Below are positions 36,216-45,768 of a DNA stretch of 64,000 nucleotides, one piece after another. How positions within the stretch are numbered: the first letter of the stretch is position 1; every line of letters begins with the position of its first letter. The stretch is from an uncultured Mediterraneibacter sp. (GTDB lineage Bacteria > Bacillota > Clostridia > Lachnospirales > Lachnospiraceae): positions 1-64,000 of the forward strand of contig CALWLJ010000012.1 of assembly GCA_944381495.1 (NCBI GenBank). Direction: 5' to 3'. The notes below the pieces were generated by a model. That model saw only the letters and a list, made by a program, of their open reading frames with translations, had not been told where the DNA came from and ran no database searches. Both the position numbers and the translations under genes were made by a program.

Positions 36216-36911
36216 ATGTATAATATACTGGTCTGTGATGATGATAAGGAAATTGTAGAAGCAATCGAGATATATCTGGTTCAGGAAGGATATAATGTGC
36301 TGAAGGCATATGACGGGATGGAGGCGTTAAAGATCATTGAGAAAGAGGATGTGAATCTCCTTATTCTTGATGTAATGATGCCCAGGCTTGACGGGATCCG
36401 TGCAACTTTAAAAATTCGGGAGAACAACAGTATTCCGATCATTATTCTGTCTGCAAAGTCGGAGGATGCGGATAAGATTCTGGGACTGAACGTCGGGGCG
36501 GACGATTATGTGACGAAGCCCTTTAATCCTCTGGAGCTGGTGGCACGGGTAAAGTCTCAGCTGCGCAGATACAATCAGCTTGGCGGTTCTGCCGGCGGTC
36601 AGCAGGATAAGATATATGAGGTGGGGGGCCTGAAGATCAATGATGATCTGAAAGAAGTGACTGTAGACGGTGAGCCGGTGAAGCTTACCCCTATTGAATA
36701 TAATATCCTCCTTCTTCTCATGAAAAATCAGGGGAGGGTCTTTTCAATAAATCAGATTTATGAATCAATCTGGAATGAGGAGGCTATAGGAGCAGATAAT
36801 ACGGTTGCAGTCCACATCCGACACATCCGAGAAAAAATAGAGATTAATCCGAAGGATCCGCGGTATCTGAAAGTGGTCTGGGGAGTAGGTTACAAGATTG
36901 AAAAGATGTAA
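36216..36911 (+). CDS. OmpR/PhoB-family response regulator
   Basis: 231 residues. The receiver domain has acidic DDD at 8-10, the phosphoacceptor Asp in LLILDVMMPRLDG (~53) and the conserved Lys in DDYVTKPFNP (~103). The winged-helix DNA-binding domain spans ~130-231 (LTPIEYNILLLLMKNQGRVF, DNTVAVHIRHIREKIE, YLKVVWGVGYKIEK). It resembles VanR/PhoP regulators. A 45-base gap separates it from the histidine kinase gene downstream, its likely partner. RBS GAGGTG at 36202-36207. Confidence 0.93.
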   Translation: MYNILVCDDDKEIVEAIEIYLVQEGYNVLKAYDGMEALKIIEKEDVNLLILDVMMPRLDGIRATLKIRENNSIPIIILSAKSEDADKILGLNVGADDYVTKPFNPLELVARVKSQLRRYNQLGGSAGGQQDKIYEVGGLKINDDLKEVTVDGEPVKLTPIEYNILLLLMKNQGRVFSINQIYESIWNEEAIGADNTVAVHIRHIREKIEINPKDPRYLKVVWGVGYKIEKM

Positions 36912-36956
36912 CATTTCCAGGCTGAGGCGGAACCGTCGAAATAGAAAGGGAATATT

Positions 36957-39569
36957 ATGAAACGATGGTACAGAAAAACTGTGACAAAGGTAATCCTTGT
37001 TATTCTTGCGGTTCTCTGCGGAGCGGCGTGTGTCACAGGCCTTGCTTCTTCCATGTCTCTTGCCGGTACGGCCAACCCTTCTGAAATCTGGAAGATGACA
37101 AAGCAGGCGTATGAAGAGTCACAGGATTTTAACGGTGCAGTGGAGAATTCTGTAATGGAGATCATGAACAGAATCCGCCTGGAAAATCTGTTCGAGACGG
37201 ATGGCGCCTATAATCCCAATAAATTGGTGGATATCATGGAGTATTCCAGAAATGGAACGATCAGCGGGTCCAACAGTTCCGGAGTGGCTTATACTCTTGA
37301 GGAACTTGAAAACTGGAGCGAGGACTTTCAGACAAATGAAGGGGACATTTACGATGATAATAGTGTCGTAGTCTGTGAAAAGCCGGACGGTACATATTAT
37401 TACTATTATCTTAATGATTTTATTCAGATGTTTGAAAACGGGGAGTTCAGCATGCAGTTCGACCAGGATTCTCAACAGCGGCAGAGTGAATTCCTGAACG
37501 AACTGGAATTGGGGCATATGACCTCATCGGGATCTTATGATTTCTGGATTGCTGATTCTGAAGGTAACGTCTGTTATACGGACTGCTGGAATTTCGGATC
37601 TTCGCTGAAAGAGAAGTACGCACCTGATGGGGCGAACAATCTTTTGCAGGTTGTAAACGAAAATTCTCGCCTGAATGGTAAACTGTCTATCATATACGAT
37701 GATATTACTTCCGTCCTGAACAGTCTCTTCAATGATATGCAGACTTATCAGGGAGGCTGGGATTATCTGGAGGAAGGCAATACAAATCTTACTTATCTGT
37801 ATATAAATGAAGATACGAAAAAAGTTGTTACCAACAAAAGTGCCTATGCAAAATATGAAGATGCATGGCAGAATATAAAAGAAATGGCACAGGCGGATTC
37901 TGTACGATATATGATCGTTTATCCCCAGCTGAAAGATTTTGAAACGAATATGAACATATCGGCTTCAGGGGAATGGGAACTGGTCAGATCATATGTGAAC
38001 GAAAGGACGTTCAACAGGACGCTGGCTATCTCGGTGGACACGGAGTATCCTATCCAGGATCAGTTTTATGAAGAAAATGAGATATATAAGGAAAATGTGC
38101 CTATACTCAGAAACTCCATGATTTTGGCGCTGGTCACAGGAGTTGTTTTTCTGATGGCAATCGTATGGCTTACGGTGACGGCAGGAAGAAGAGAAGGGGA
38201 TAATGAGTTATATCTGAGTCCCTTTGACCACTGGAAGACAGAGGCAGCGGCTTTGACAGTTATTCTGATATTCTTCATCGGCTCGCTGATCTTCGCAATT
38301 CCTGACACATTTAATTTTGAAGGGTGGAGTAATGTACCCTATACGGAGAGTCTGTATAATTACGGGGGCACAGTAGGATATGCCAGGCTGCCATATATGA
38401 TCACTGCTTTTACGAGAGCATTCAGCATGATGGAACTGCTTGCTTTGTATGCGTGGATGGTTTTTGCGTTTGGATGCTTTTTTGCGGGCTATCTCAGTCT
38501 GGTTAAGAGGATTAAGGCTAAGACACTGTGGAATAACAGCATCCTGAAGATGGTGTTTGTCTTCTTCAGGGAGATATTCAATGAGCGGTCTGTTACAACG
38601 AAGGCGGTAGTGTTGACATGTTGCTTTATGGTCATAGAGTGGATGGCTGTCACGACTGCCAATCTGTTTCTTGTTTTTCTGATGCTGGTCATGGATATTG
38701 CCGTCATCTATGTAGTGATGAGCAGTGCCGTTGCGAAAAGCCGTCTGAAAAAGGGAATAGAAGAGATTGCGTCAGGCAATATGTCTTATCAGATTCCGCT
38801 GAAGGGACTGAGAGGATCGAACCGTAATCTGGCTGAGAAGGTGAACGATATTGGAGAAGGACTGAATCGGGCTGTCGAAGAGGGAATGAAAAATGAACGT
38901 CTGAAAACGGATCTGATTACCAATGTATCTCACGACATTAAGACTCCGCTGACTTCTATTATCAACTATGTGGATATTCTGAAGAGGTCCGGGATTGATG
39001 ATCCCAAAATTCAGGGATATCTGGATATTCTGGAGTCAAAGGCACAGAGACTGAAGACGCTTACGGAGGATGTGGTTGAGGCATCCAAGGTCAGCAGCGG
39101 GAATATTACCCTGGAATGTATGGATATGAATCTTACAGAGCTGGTGCAGCAGACGGAAGGAGAATTCGCTGAGAAATTTGAGGCAAGAGGTCTTACAATG
39201 GTGGTAAATCTTCCGGAGGAGCCTGCTGTCGTTCATGTTGATGGGCGCAGGATGTGGCGTGTATTGGAAAATATCTTCGGCAACGCCGCTAAATATGCCA
39301 TGCCTGGTACTAGAGTATATGCAGATCTGACGGTAAGTGGAAATCATGTTAATTTCTCTTTGAAAAATGTATCGGAACAGCAGCTGAATATTTCAGCGGA
39401 TGAATTGACCGAAAGATTTATACGGGGAGATCTTTCAAGAAGTACGGAAGGAAGCGGTCTGGGACTGTCTATTGCGAAAAGTCTGACGGAGATGCAGGGA
39501 GGGCGGTTTGAGCTGTATCTGGATGGAGATCTTTTCCGTGTGAATATATGTTTTGAGCGGGTCAGATAG
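36957..39569 (+). CDS. Sensor histidine kinase with large extracellular and multi-helix membrane region
   Basis: 870 residues. The first helix (~8-30) leads to a long extracytoplasmic sensor (~35-380). About five further helices follow (ILALVTGVVFLMAIVWLTV, ALTVILIFFIGSLIFAI, MELLALYAWMVFAFGCFFA, VLTCCFMVIEWMAVTTANLF, FLMLVMDIAVIYVV). The kinase core contains the H-box VSHDIKTPLTSIINYV (~660), N-box ENIFGNAAKYAM (~770) and G-box EGSGLGLSIAKSL (~832). It is unusually large for a VanS-type kinase. It pairs with the response regulator upstream. The AraC gene begins 34 bases after its end, and a target role for AraC is possible. Confidence 0.92.
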   Translation: MKRWYRKTVTKVILVILAVLCGAACVTGLASSMSLAGTANPSEIWKMTKQAYEESQDFNGAVENSVMEIMNRIRLENLFETDGAYNPNKLVDIMEYSRNGTISGSNSSGVAYTLEELENWSEDFQTNEGDIYDDNSVVVCEKPDGTYYYYYLNDFIQMFENGEFSMQFDQDSQQRQSEFLNELELGHMTSSGSYDFWIADSEGNVCYTDCWNFGSSLKEKYAPDGANNLLQVVNENSRLNGKLSIIYDDITSVLNSLFNDMQTYQGGWDYLEEGNTNLTYLYINEDTKKVVTNKSAYAKYEDAWQNIKEMAQADSVRYMIVYPQLKDFETNMNISASGEWELVRSYVNERTFNRTLAISVDTEYPIQDQFYEENEIYKENVPILRNSMILALVTGVVFLMAIVWLTVTAGRREGDNELYLSPFDHWKTEAAALTVILIFFIGSLIFAIPDTFNFEGWSNVPYTESLYNYGGTVGYARLPYMITAFTRAFSMMELLALYAWMVFAFGCFFAGYLSLVKRIKAKTLWNNSILKMVFVFFREIFNERSVTTKAVVLTCCFMVIEWMAVTTANLFLVFLMLVMDIAVIYVVMSSAVAKSRLKKGIEEIASGNMSYQIPLKGLRGSNRNLAEKVNDIGEGLNRAVEEGMKNERLKTDLITNVSHDIKTPLTSIINYVDILKRSGIDDPKIQGYLDILESKAQRLKTLTEDVVEASKVSSGNITLECMDMNLTELVQQTEGEFAEKFEARGLTMVVNLPEEPAVVHVDGRRMWRVLENIFGNAAKYAMPGTRVYADLTVSGNHVNFSLKNVSEQQLNISADELTERFIRGDLSRSTEGSGLGLSIAKSLTEMQGGRFELYLDGDLFRVNICFERVR

Positions 39570-39603
39570 GGGGGAATTATTCGATACAAAGGAGACAGGC
39601 GGG

Positions 39604-40497
39604 ATGAGACAGAATCTGCAGACGAAATTCAGTACAAGACAGTATATGCTGTCCAAGGATTTTGAGATATACTATTATAAGGATTATTATCTTTCAAAAG
39701 TAGACAGCCATGTACATAATTACTACGAGTTCTACTTTTTCCTGGAAGGTGATGTGCTGATGGAAATAGACGGACAGCTTTATCCTTTGAAATACGGGGA
39801 TATTGTTCTTGTTCCGCCGGGAATATCCCACCATGCGGTTATAAAGGACCGGGAGACTCCTTATCGGCGGTTCGTTTTTTGGATCAGCAGGGAATATTGT
39901 GATCAGCTCCTTCAGGTATCACAGGCGTATGGATATGTGATGCAGCACGTACAGATCAACAGAGAGTATATTTTTCACATGGACCGGATTACGTTTAATA
40001 CGATCCAGTCGAAGGTGCTGCGGCTGATCGAGGAGACGCATGGCAGCAGATTCGGCAAGGAGGCGGAAGTTTCTATATGTGTCAGCGATCTTGTTCTGCA
40101 TATAAACCGTATCGTGTATGAGAAGAGACATCCGAAGACGCGGAGAGAAGGCCAGAATCTTTACCAGGAACTGACGGATTATATAGAGGGGCATTTGAGC
40201 GAGGATCTGTCACTCGATAAACTGGCGGGAGAGTTTTATGTAAGCAAATTTTATATTGCACATGTGTTTAAAGATAATATCGGCATGTCGGTTCATCAGT
40301 ATATCGTTAAAAAACGGGTAGCCGCCTGCCGGGAGGCGATCCTTTCGGGAGAGAAGATCAGCGAAGTATATGAAATGTTCGGGTTTACGGACTATTCCAG
40401 TTTTTTTCGTGCATTTAAAAAGGAATACGGAATGTCACCCAAGGAATACAGAGAACTGGAAATAACATATGGTTCGTCAGATACACGTGAAAACTGA
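39604..40497 (+). CDS. AraC-family transcriptional regulator
   Basis: 297 residues from ATG 39604 with AAAGGAG (39588-39594); an upstream frame opening at 39553 overlaps the kinase gene and lacks an RBS. The N-terminal cupin sensor has VDSHVHNYYEFYFFLEGDVL and YPLKYGDIVLVPPGISHHAV. The C-terminal AraC tandem HTH has LSLDKLAGEFYVSKFYIAHV and FGFTDYSSFFRAFKKEYGMS followed by PKEYR. Such regulators usually control sugar-utilisation genes nearby. The closest downstream genes are CapA and the discoidin-like protein, so the target is not obvious. Confidence 0.9.
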   Translation: MRQNLQTKFSTRQYMLSKDFEIYYYKDYYLSKVDSHVHNYYEFYFFLEGDVLMEIDGQLYPLKYGDIVLVPPGISHHAVIKDRETPYRRFVFWISREYCDQLLQVSQAYGYVMQHVQINREYIFHMDRITFNTIQSKVLRLIEETHGSRFGKEAEVSICVSDLVLHINRIVYEKRHPKTRREGQNLYQELTDYIEGHLSEDLSLDKLAGEFYVSKFYIAHVFKDNIGMSVHQYIVKKRVAACREAILSGEKISEVYEMFGFTDYSSFFRAFKKEYGMSPKEYRELEITYGSSDTREN

Positions 40498-40510
40498 TAA
40501 TGAATCCTAA

Positions 40511-41818
40511 ATGAATGAAAGGAAACGAGAGAGAAAGATGGGGGATATACCAGAGAAACAGCAGATGCAAAAGGACCGGGACGGCTTGGCGGAAAGCGGA
40601 CGACAGAACCGGATTCGTGAGAAAAGGGAGCGCATTCGAAAGCAGAGAAAGAGAGAAAGGGCGGCCTTGATCTTCTCGGAGGTACTGGTTGTGGGCTGTC
40701 TGGCGGGGATTGGCATCCTGTCGGCGTCGGAAAATCTGTCCGGCAGTCAGAACGCACAGAGAGGAAACAACACGGACAAGGCGGCACAGGCAGATCCGAA
40801 GGGAGCGGAGACGGATACTCAGCAGATGGATATGCAGGACCAGAATCAGGAAAAAAAGGACCGGGATGACGGCTCTCATAACGAGGATGGAAGTCAGGCG
40901 CAGAATGCGGTGCCTGTGCAGATTACTGTGAGTGCAGCGGGAGACTGTACACTGGGAACGGATGTGAATTTTGACCAGAGCAAGAGCTTTAATGCATATT
41001 ATAATGAACATGGAGCCGCGTATTTTCTGGAGAATGTAAAGTCTGTTTTCAGTGCCGATGATCTGACTATCGTAAATATGGAAGGGACACTGACGGAATC
41101 TTCTGACCGGCAGGATAAGACATTTGCATTTAAGGGGGAACCTGGTTATACGGCCGTTTTGACAGACGGCAGTGTGGAAGCGGCAAATCTTGCCAATAAC
41201 CACAGCAAAGATTATGGCGCTGACAGTTATACGGATACTATACGGTATATGGAAGATGCGGGAATTACAACTTTCGGCTATGACAGGACGGCGTTAATGG
41301 AAATAAAAGGAGTAAAGATTGGTCTGACCGGGATTTACGAACTTGCGGAAGGAATGGGATGCGAAGATCTGTTGATCAAGAATATCGATGCTCTTGAGGA
41401 GCAGGGAGCACAGATTATCATTGTCAGTTTCCACTGGGGAACAGAAAAGGAAAACTATCCGGACGATATTCAGAAGAGCCTTGCACATTCCGCCATAGAC
41501 CATGGCGCGGATCTTGTGCTTGGACATCACCCGCATGTACTGCAGGGCATAGAAAAATATAACGGCAAAAACATCGTATACAGTCTTGGAAATTTCTGCT
41601 TTGGCGGAAACAGCAATCCATCTGATAAAGATACGATGATCTTTCAGCAGACATTTACAATACAGAACGGAGTGATTGCCGAGGACGATGTGACCAATAT
41701 CATCCCCTGTTCGCTTTCGTCTGTATCCGACCGAAACGACTATCAGCCGACGCCGCTGGAGGGCAGTGAAAAGGACCGGGTCATGGATAAGATTCAGAAG
41801 TTCAGCAGCGGTCTGTAA
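40511..41818 (+). CDS. CapA/PgsA-family membrane-anchored protein
   Basis: 435 residues (426 if started at ATG 40538, which follows a purine-rich GAGAGAGAAAG). The N-terminus is very basic and cytoplasmic, with one transmembrane anchor (~57-75, ALIFSEVLVVGCLAGIGIL) and a Gln/Asp-rich spacer. The metallophosphatase-like CapA domain follows: SAAGDCTLGTD, IVNMEGTLT, NLANNHSKDYG, VSFHWGTEKE, VLGHHPHVLQG and YSLGNFCFGG. The family name comes from poly-gamma-glutamate capsule synthesis, but isolated CapA proteins without capBC, as here, have no proven role. Confidence 0.88.
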   Translation: MNERKRERKMGDIPEKQQMQKDRDGLAESGRQNRIREKRERIRKQRKRERAALIFSEVLVVGCLAGIGILSASENLSGSQNAQRGNNTDKAAQADPKGAETDTQQMDMQDQNQEKKDRDDGSHNEDGSQAQNAVPVQITVSAAGDCTLGTDVNFDQSKSFNAYYNEHGAAYFLENVKSVFSADDLTIVNMEGTLTESSDRQDKTFAFKGEPGYTAVLTDGSVEAANLANNHSKDYGADSYTDTIRYMEDAGITTFGYDRTALMEIKGVKIGLTGIYELAEGMGCEDLLIKNIDALEEQGAQIIIVSFHWGTEKENYPDDIQKSLAHSAIDHGADLVLGHHPHVLQGIEKYNGKNIVYSLGNFCFGGNSNPSDKDTMIFQQTFTIQNGVIAEDDVTNIIPCSLSSVSDRNDYQPTPLEGSEKDRVMDKIQKFSSGL

Positions 41819-41918
41819 GCCAGGAACAATATAGATGGCTGCTGTGTAGGACTGTTTAGCGGAATATTGCAGATACTATTATTAATATTGAAAAAAATAT
41901 CCTCTTTTTTTGATCAGA

Positions 41919-41948
41919 TTGACGAGAATGATAATCCTGTTCTATGAT
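41919..41948 (+). promoter_or_regulatory. Promoter upstream of the discoidin-like gene
   Basis: TTGACG (41919-41924), 18-bp spacer, TATGAT (41943-41948), about 40 bases before the start codon at 41987. Confidence 0.55.
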
Positions 41949-41986
41949 ACAGCCAGTTTGATTATTGAAGTAGGAGGATTTATCTG

Positions 41987-42817
41987 ATGAAGATGGAATT
42001 TGAGGATCGTTCAGTGGAGGCAAAGAATATGAAGAATAAGATTCAGATTATTAGCCGGGATGGAGAAATCAAGGCAGAAGGACGCGCGGACGGTCAGGTG
42101 GTCCTTGCCTGGAAGGGAGAATACGAAGAAGGAGATAAAATCCTTTTTTGTGTGGAAAAGACAAATGCATTTTATATGATCCGTGTAGATGACACAATGG
42201 ATGAGTCTTTTGTATATCTTACCGGAAATGAGATCGTTTTTGATGTCCCCTTTGAGGAGAAAAAGTTCAGCTATAATCCAAAGTCTTTTACTGGAGAGAG
42301 ACATTATCTTTCAATGCGCCCTGCAAAAGAGTATGAGACAGCTGCATATAGAAATCTGGCTGTAAATCCGATGGATCAGCATGGAGATACAGGATGCTGG
42401 CCTCATGCATCAGCAAATGTGGAAACCAGGGGAGAGTCGGTTTTTGCTGCAAGAAATGCGATCGATGGTGTACTGGCAAATGATTCGCATGGAAAGTGGC
42501 CCTATGAATCCTGGGGGATTAATATGCAGGATGATGCGGAAATGACGCTGGAGTTTGGTAGAAAAGTAGATTTTGATCAGATTGTACTGTATACCCGGGC
42601 AGATTTCCCTCATGATAACTGGTGGACAAGTGTTACATTCACATTTTCAGATGGCACAGAGGAAACGGTAAGTCTGAAAAAAAGTACGGAACCGCATATT
42701 ATACCTGTTGCGCGCAAGGGAATTGAATGGCTGAAGTTCGGAAGACTGATCAAAGCGGATGATCCATCGCCGTTTCCTGCTCTTACACAGATAGAAGTGT
42801 ATGGAACGGAAGCCTGA
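41987..42817 (+). CDS. Discoidin/F5-8C-like carbohydrate-binding protein
   Basis: 276 residues without a signal peptide. The N-terminal ~110 residues form a beta-rich domain (GEYEEGDKILFCVEKTNAFY). The C-terminal ~150 residues look like a discoidin/CBM32-type jelly roll: NLAVNPMDQ, ASANVETRGESVFAARNAID, GVLANDSHGKWPYESWG, MTLEFGRKVDFDQIVLYTRA, WWTSVTFTFSDGTEE and FPALTQIEVYG. A cytoplasmic location is odd for a sugar-binding domain and suggests handling of imported or cytoplasmic glycans (inference). RBS AGGAGG is at 41972-41977. It has its own promoter at 41919-41948. Confidence 0.75.
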   Translation: MKMEFEDRSVEAKNMKNKIQIISRDGEIKAEGRADGQVVLAWKGEYEEGDKILFCVEKTNAFYMIRVDDTMDESFVYLTGNEIVFDVPFEEKKFSYNPKSFTGERHYLSMRPAKEYETAAYRNLAVNPMDQHGDTGCWPHASANVETRGESVFAARNAIDGVLANDSHGKWPYESWGINMQDDAEMTLEFGRKVDFDQIVLYTRADFPHDNWWTSVTFTFSDGTEETVSLKKSTEPHIIPVARKGIEWLKFGRLIKADDPSPFPALTQIEVYGTEA

Positions 42818-43390
42818 AGACGGCGGATCGTGATACGGTATCCTTGTTCCTTTTCCATACCGGTTCGTATAGAATTCCTGGGTGAGATTAAATAGTTTTA
42901 AACGGTTGGATTAAAAATGAACGGAATCAAGAGGATATACATATTATTTCTTGAATTTCCAGACATTATATGTTACGATACCCAATGTATGGAAAGCAGA
43001 TATTTGGAAGTTCTCCATGCAAATATTTTACGCGGCGGTTAGCTGCATTATTGATTGAGTTAGGAGCTCAAATTTTATAAGTTGGTTACTTTATAACCGG
43101 TGTGCATGAACGCATACACAACTTGTGAAACGGTCAATAAGAGTAGTAAAAGTAAAAATATTTGCTATATAGACTCTAACCAAAATATCTGTTTATCTAA
43201 GAAATACCAGAAGAATGATTTTCAATGATATTGAGATATCCTATGACACAGACACAGGCTGGGCGCCATGCTCCCGGACCTGTGTTTTTGTTTGCTCCGG
43301 GAAATCTTATTCCCTATGAAACAAAATGCTTTGCAGTATGCGGAAGCAGCGCGGATCCGGATAAGAATTCATTAGATTCCGAGGTGCAAT
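42818..43390. other. Long leader/intergenic region before the polyamine genes
   Basis: No credible gene; the short frame opening at 43225 overlaps the hairpin and the speA start and lacks an RBS. The region is AT-rich to about 43240. I do not recognise a known riboswitch in it. The only clear structure is the hairpin at 43252-43289. Confidence 0.6.
43252..43289 (+). terminator. Terminator-like hairpin in the speA leader
   Basis: ACACAGG (43252-43258) pairs with CCTGTGT (43279-43285), extended by an inner GGG/CCC, and TTTTT follows. It stands ~100 bases before the speA start and ~435 bases after the previous gene, a position suited to attenuation. Confidence 0.6.
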
Positions 43391-44875
43391 ATGGAAAGAT
43401 CAAAACAGACAAGAGCGCCGATCTACGAGGCGTTGGAAAATTTTCGAAGGAACCGGGTCGTACCTTTTGATGTGCCCGGCCACAAGCACGGGAGAGGAAA
43501 TCCGGAGCTTGTACAGCTTCTTGGGGAACGGTGCGTCAGTATAGACGTGAATTCCATGAAGCCTCTTGACAATCTCTGCCATCCGGTATCTGTCATTAAA
43601 GAAGCGGAAGAACTTGCGGCGGACGCATTTGGAGCAGATCATGCGTTCCTCATGGTGGGAGGGACGACTTCTGCGGTGCAGTCTATGATCCTGTCCTGCT
43701 GTAAAAAGGGCGACAAGATCATTATGCCGAGAAATGTTCACCGCAGCGCGATTAATGCCCTGGTGCTCTGCGGGGCAAAGCCCATATATGTTAATCCGGA
43801 TGTGGATCAGAAGCTGGGGATCGCTCTTGGAATGAAGCGGGAAGACGTGATACGGGCTATGGAACAGAATCCGGACGCCGTGGCGGTTCTGGTCAATAAT
43901 CCTACATATTATGGAATATGCTCGGATCTTAGGGCGATCGTGAAGGCTGCCCACGATAAGGGAATGCTGGTGCTGGCGGATGAGGCACATGGTACACATT
44001 TTTATTTCGGAAAGGATCTTCCTGTGTCTGCTATGGCGGCGGGAGCGGATATTGCATCGGTGAGCATGCACAAGTCCGGCGGAAGCCTGACCCAGAGCTC
44101 TTTCCTGCTCACGGGAAAGGGCGTTCATCCCGGCCATATCCGGCAGATCATTAATCTGACCCAGACGACAAGCGGATCATATCTGCTGCTCTCAAGTCTG
44201 GATATATCAAGGAGAAATCTTGCGCTGCGGGGAGAGGAGTCTTTCCGTGCGGTGACGGCACTGGCGGAGTATGCCCGTGACGAGATCAACAAGATCGGGG
44301 ATTATTATGCGTTTGGCCGAGAGATGATCAATGGCGACAGTATTTATGACTTTGACCCGACGAAACTTTCTATCCATACCCTTGATATCGGGCTTGCAGG
44401 GATTGAAGTTTACGATATTCTGAGGGACGAGTATGATATTCAGATTGAATTTGGAGATCTGGGAAATATCCTGGCCTATCTGTCTATCGGCGACCGGATC
44501 CGGGAGGTGGAGCGCCTGGTGACGGCGCTGGCTGATCTGAAGCGCAGATATAAGAAGGACAAGACCGGTATGCTGTCCCAGGAGTATATCGCTCCCAAAG
44601 TAGTCATGACGCCTCAGGATTCCTTCTATGCTGCGAAAGAGTCTCTGCCTCTTGAGGAGACAGCGGGCAGGGTGTGCAGTGAGTTTGTCATGTGTTATCC
44701 TCCGGGGATCCCGGTGCTGGCGCCGGGCGAGGAGATTACGGATGAGATTATTAATTATATTGTCTACGCAAAGGAAAAAGGCTGTTCCATGACAGGACCG
44801 GAAGATGAACGGATCCAGCGGCTGAATGTACTGAAGAATTGTGAGGTGAAAGAGTATGGAAATGTGGTTTTCTGA
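43391..44875 (+). CDS. speA: Arginine decarboxylase (Orn/Lys/Arg decarboxylase, PLP-dependent)
   Basis: 494 residues. The fold-I decarboxylase is recognised from VPFDVPGHKHGRGNPEL near the N-terminus, LMVGGTTSAVQSMI (~100), DEAHGTHFYFG, and the PLP-lysine motif SVSMHKSGGSLTQSS (~225, Lys in MHKSGG). Bacillus-type SpeA enzymes of this length make agmatine from arginine. The agmatinase gene two positions downstream supports arginine rather than lysine or ornithine as substrate. First gene of the polyamine cluster, it overlaps speE by 20 bases. The start follows GAGGTG (43380-43385). Confidence 0.9.
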   Translation: MERSKQTRAPIYEALENFRRNRVVPFDVPGHKHGRGNPELVQLLGERCVSIDVNSMKPLDNLCHPVSVIKEAEELAADAFGADHAFLMVGGTTSAVQSMILSCCKKGDKIIMPRNVHRSAINALVLCGAKPIYVNPDVDQKLGIALGMKREDVIRAMEQNPDAVAVLVNNPTYYGICSDLRAIVKAAHDKGMLVLADEAHGTHFYFGKDLPVSAMAAGADIASVSMHKSGGSLTQSSFLLTGKGVHPGHIRQIINLTQTTSGSYLLLSSLDISRRNLALRGEESFRAVTALAEYARDEINKIGDYYAFGREMINGDSIYDFDPTKLSIHTLDIGLAGIEVYDILRDEYDIQIEFGDLGNILAYLSIGDRIREVERLVTALADLKRRYKKDKTGMLSQEYIAPKVVMTPQDSFYAAKESLPLEETAGRVCSEFVMCYPPGIPVLAPGEEITDEIINYIVYAKEKGCSMTGPEDERIQRLNVLKNCEVKEYGNVVF

Positions 44876-45716
44876 TATCCACACAGACGGTGTGAAGCTG
44901 TCCATCCGCATTGAAGAGCAGCTGTTCAGCTCTCAGAGCCAGGTACAGCGGATCGACGTGCTGGAGTCACGGGATTTCGGAAAGATACTTGTGGTTGATG
45001 GAGATTTGATGCTGACAGAACGGGACGAGTTTATTTATCATGAGATGATCACTCATGTGCCCATGGCCGTACATCCGGATGTGAAGGAAGTGCTTGTGAT
45101 GGGCGGAGGAGACGGCGGCGTGGTACGTGAGCTGATCAAATACGATACGATTGAGCAGATAGATGTTGTGGAGCCGGATCCTCTGCTGGTTGAGGTGTGC
45201 AGAAAGTATATCCCGGAGATCGCCAACAGTCTGACAGACAGCAGGGTGAATATCTATCATGAGGATGGTCTGAGATTTATTCGCTCTAAGGGGGATGCAT
45301 ATGATCTGATCATTATTGATTCCCCCAATCCGTTCGGAGCCGGCGAGGGACTTTTTACCAAGGAGTTTTACGGAAACTGCTATAATGCTCTTCATGAGGA
45401 CGGGATCATGATCAATCAGAATGAAAGCCCGTTCTATACAGAAGAAGCATTTCAGTGTCAGAGGATGCATAAACGGATCCTGGAGACGTTTCCGATCTGC
45501 AGGGTCTATCAGGCGCATATCCCTTCTTATCCGTCGGGACACTGGCTCTTTGGCTTCGCTTCAAAGAAATATCACCCGCTGAACGATTTGGATAAGGTGG
45601 GATGGAAACTGCGGGGGATTCATACGAGATACTATGAGCCGAGGCTGCATGCAGGTGTGTTTGCCCTTCCTGTTTATGTGGAGGCGTTGCTGAGAGATGT
45701 GGAGAATATTGAGTGA
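44856..45716 (+). CDS. speE: Spermidine synthase
   Basis: 286 residues. The aminopropyltransferase motifs are clear: RIDVLESRDFGKILVVDGDL, the AdoMet-binding VLVMGGGDGGVVREL (~75), DVVEPDPLLVEVC, and the polyamine-site IIIDSPNPFGAGEGLF (~150). It transfers an aminopropyl group from decarboxylated S-adenosylmethionine to putrescine. No speD is present in the window, so the donor must come from a gene elsewhere if the enzyme works in this route. It overlaps speA at its start, indicating coupled translation. Confidence 0.93.
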   Translation: MEMWFSDIHTDGVKLSIRIEEQLFSSQSQVQRIDVLESRDFGKILVVDGDLMLTERDEFIYHEMITHVPMAVHPDVKEVLVMGGGDGGVVRELIKYDTIEQIDVVEPDPLLVEVCRKYIPEIANSLTDSRVNIYHEDGLRFIRSKGDAYDLIIIDSPNPFGAGEGLFTKEFYGNCYNALHEDGIMINQNESPFYTEEAFQCQRMHKRILETFPICRVYQAHIPSYPSGHWLFGFASKKYHPLNDLDKVGWKLRGIHTRYYEPRLHAGVFALPVYVEALLRDVENIE

Positions 45717-45768
45717 GCCTGTGTTGTTTTTCTGGCAGGACAGGTATGGATCAGACAGAGGAGCAGAC

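Noticed and set aside
43225-43470. Possible leader peptide gene before speA
   Set aside because: No RBS; it overlaps the speA start in another frame and shows no run of regulatory codons such as arginine.
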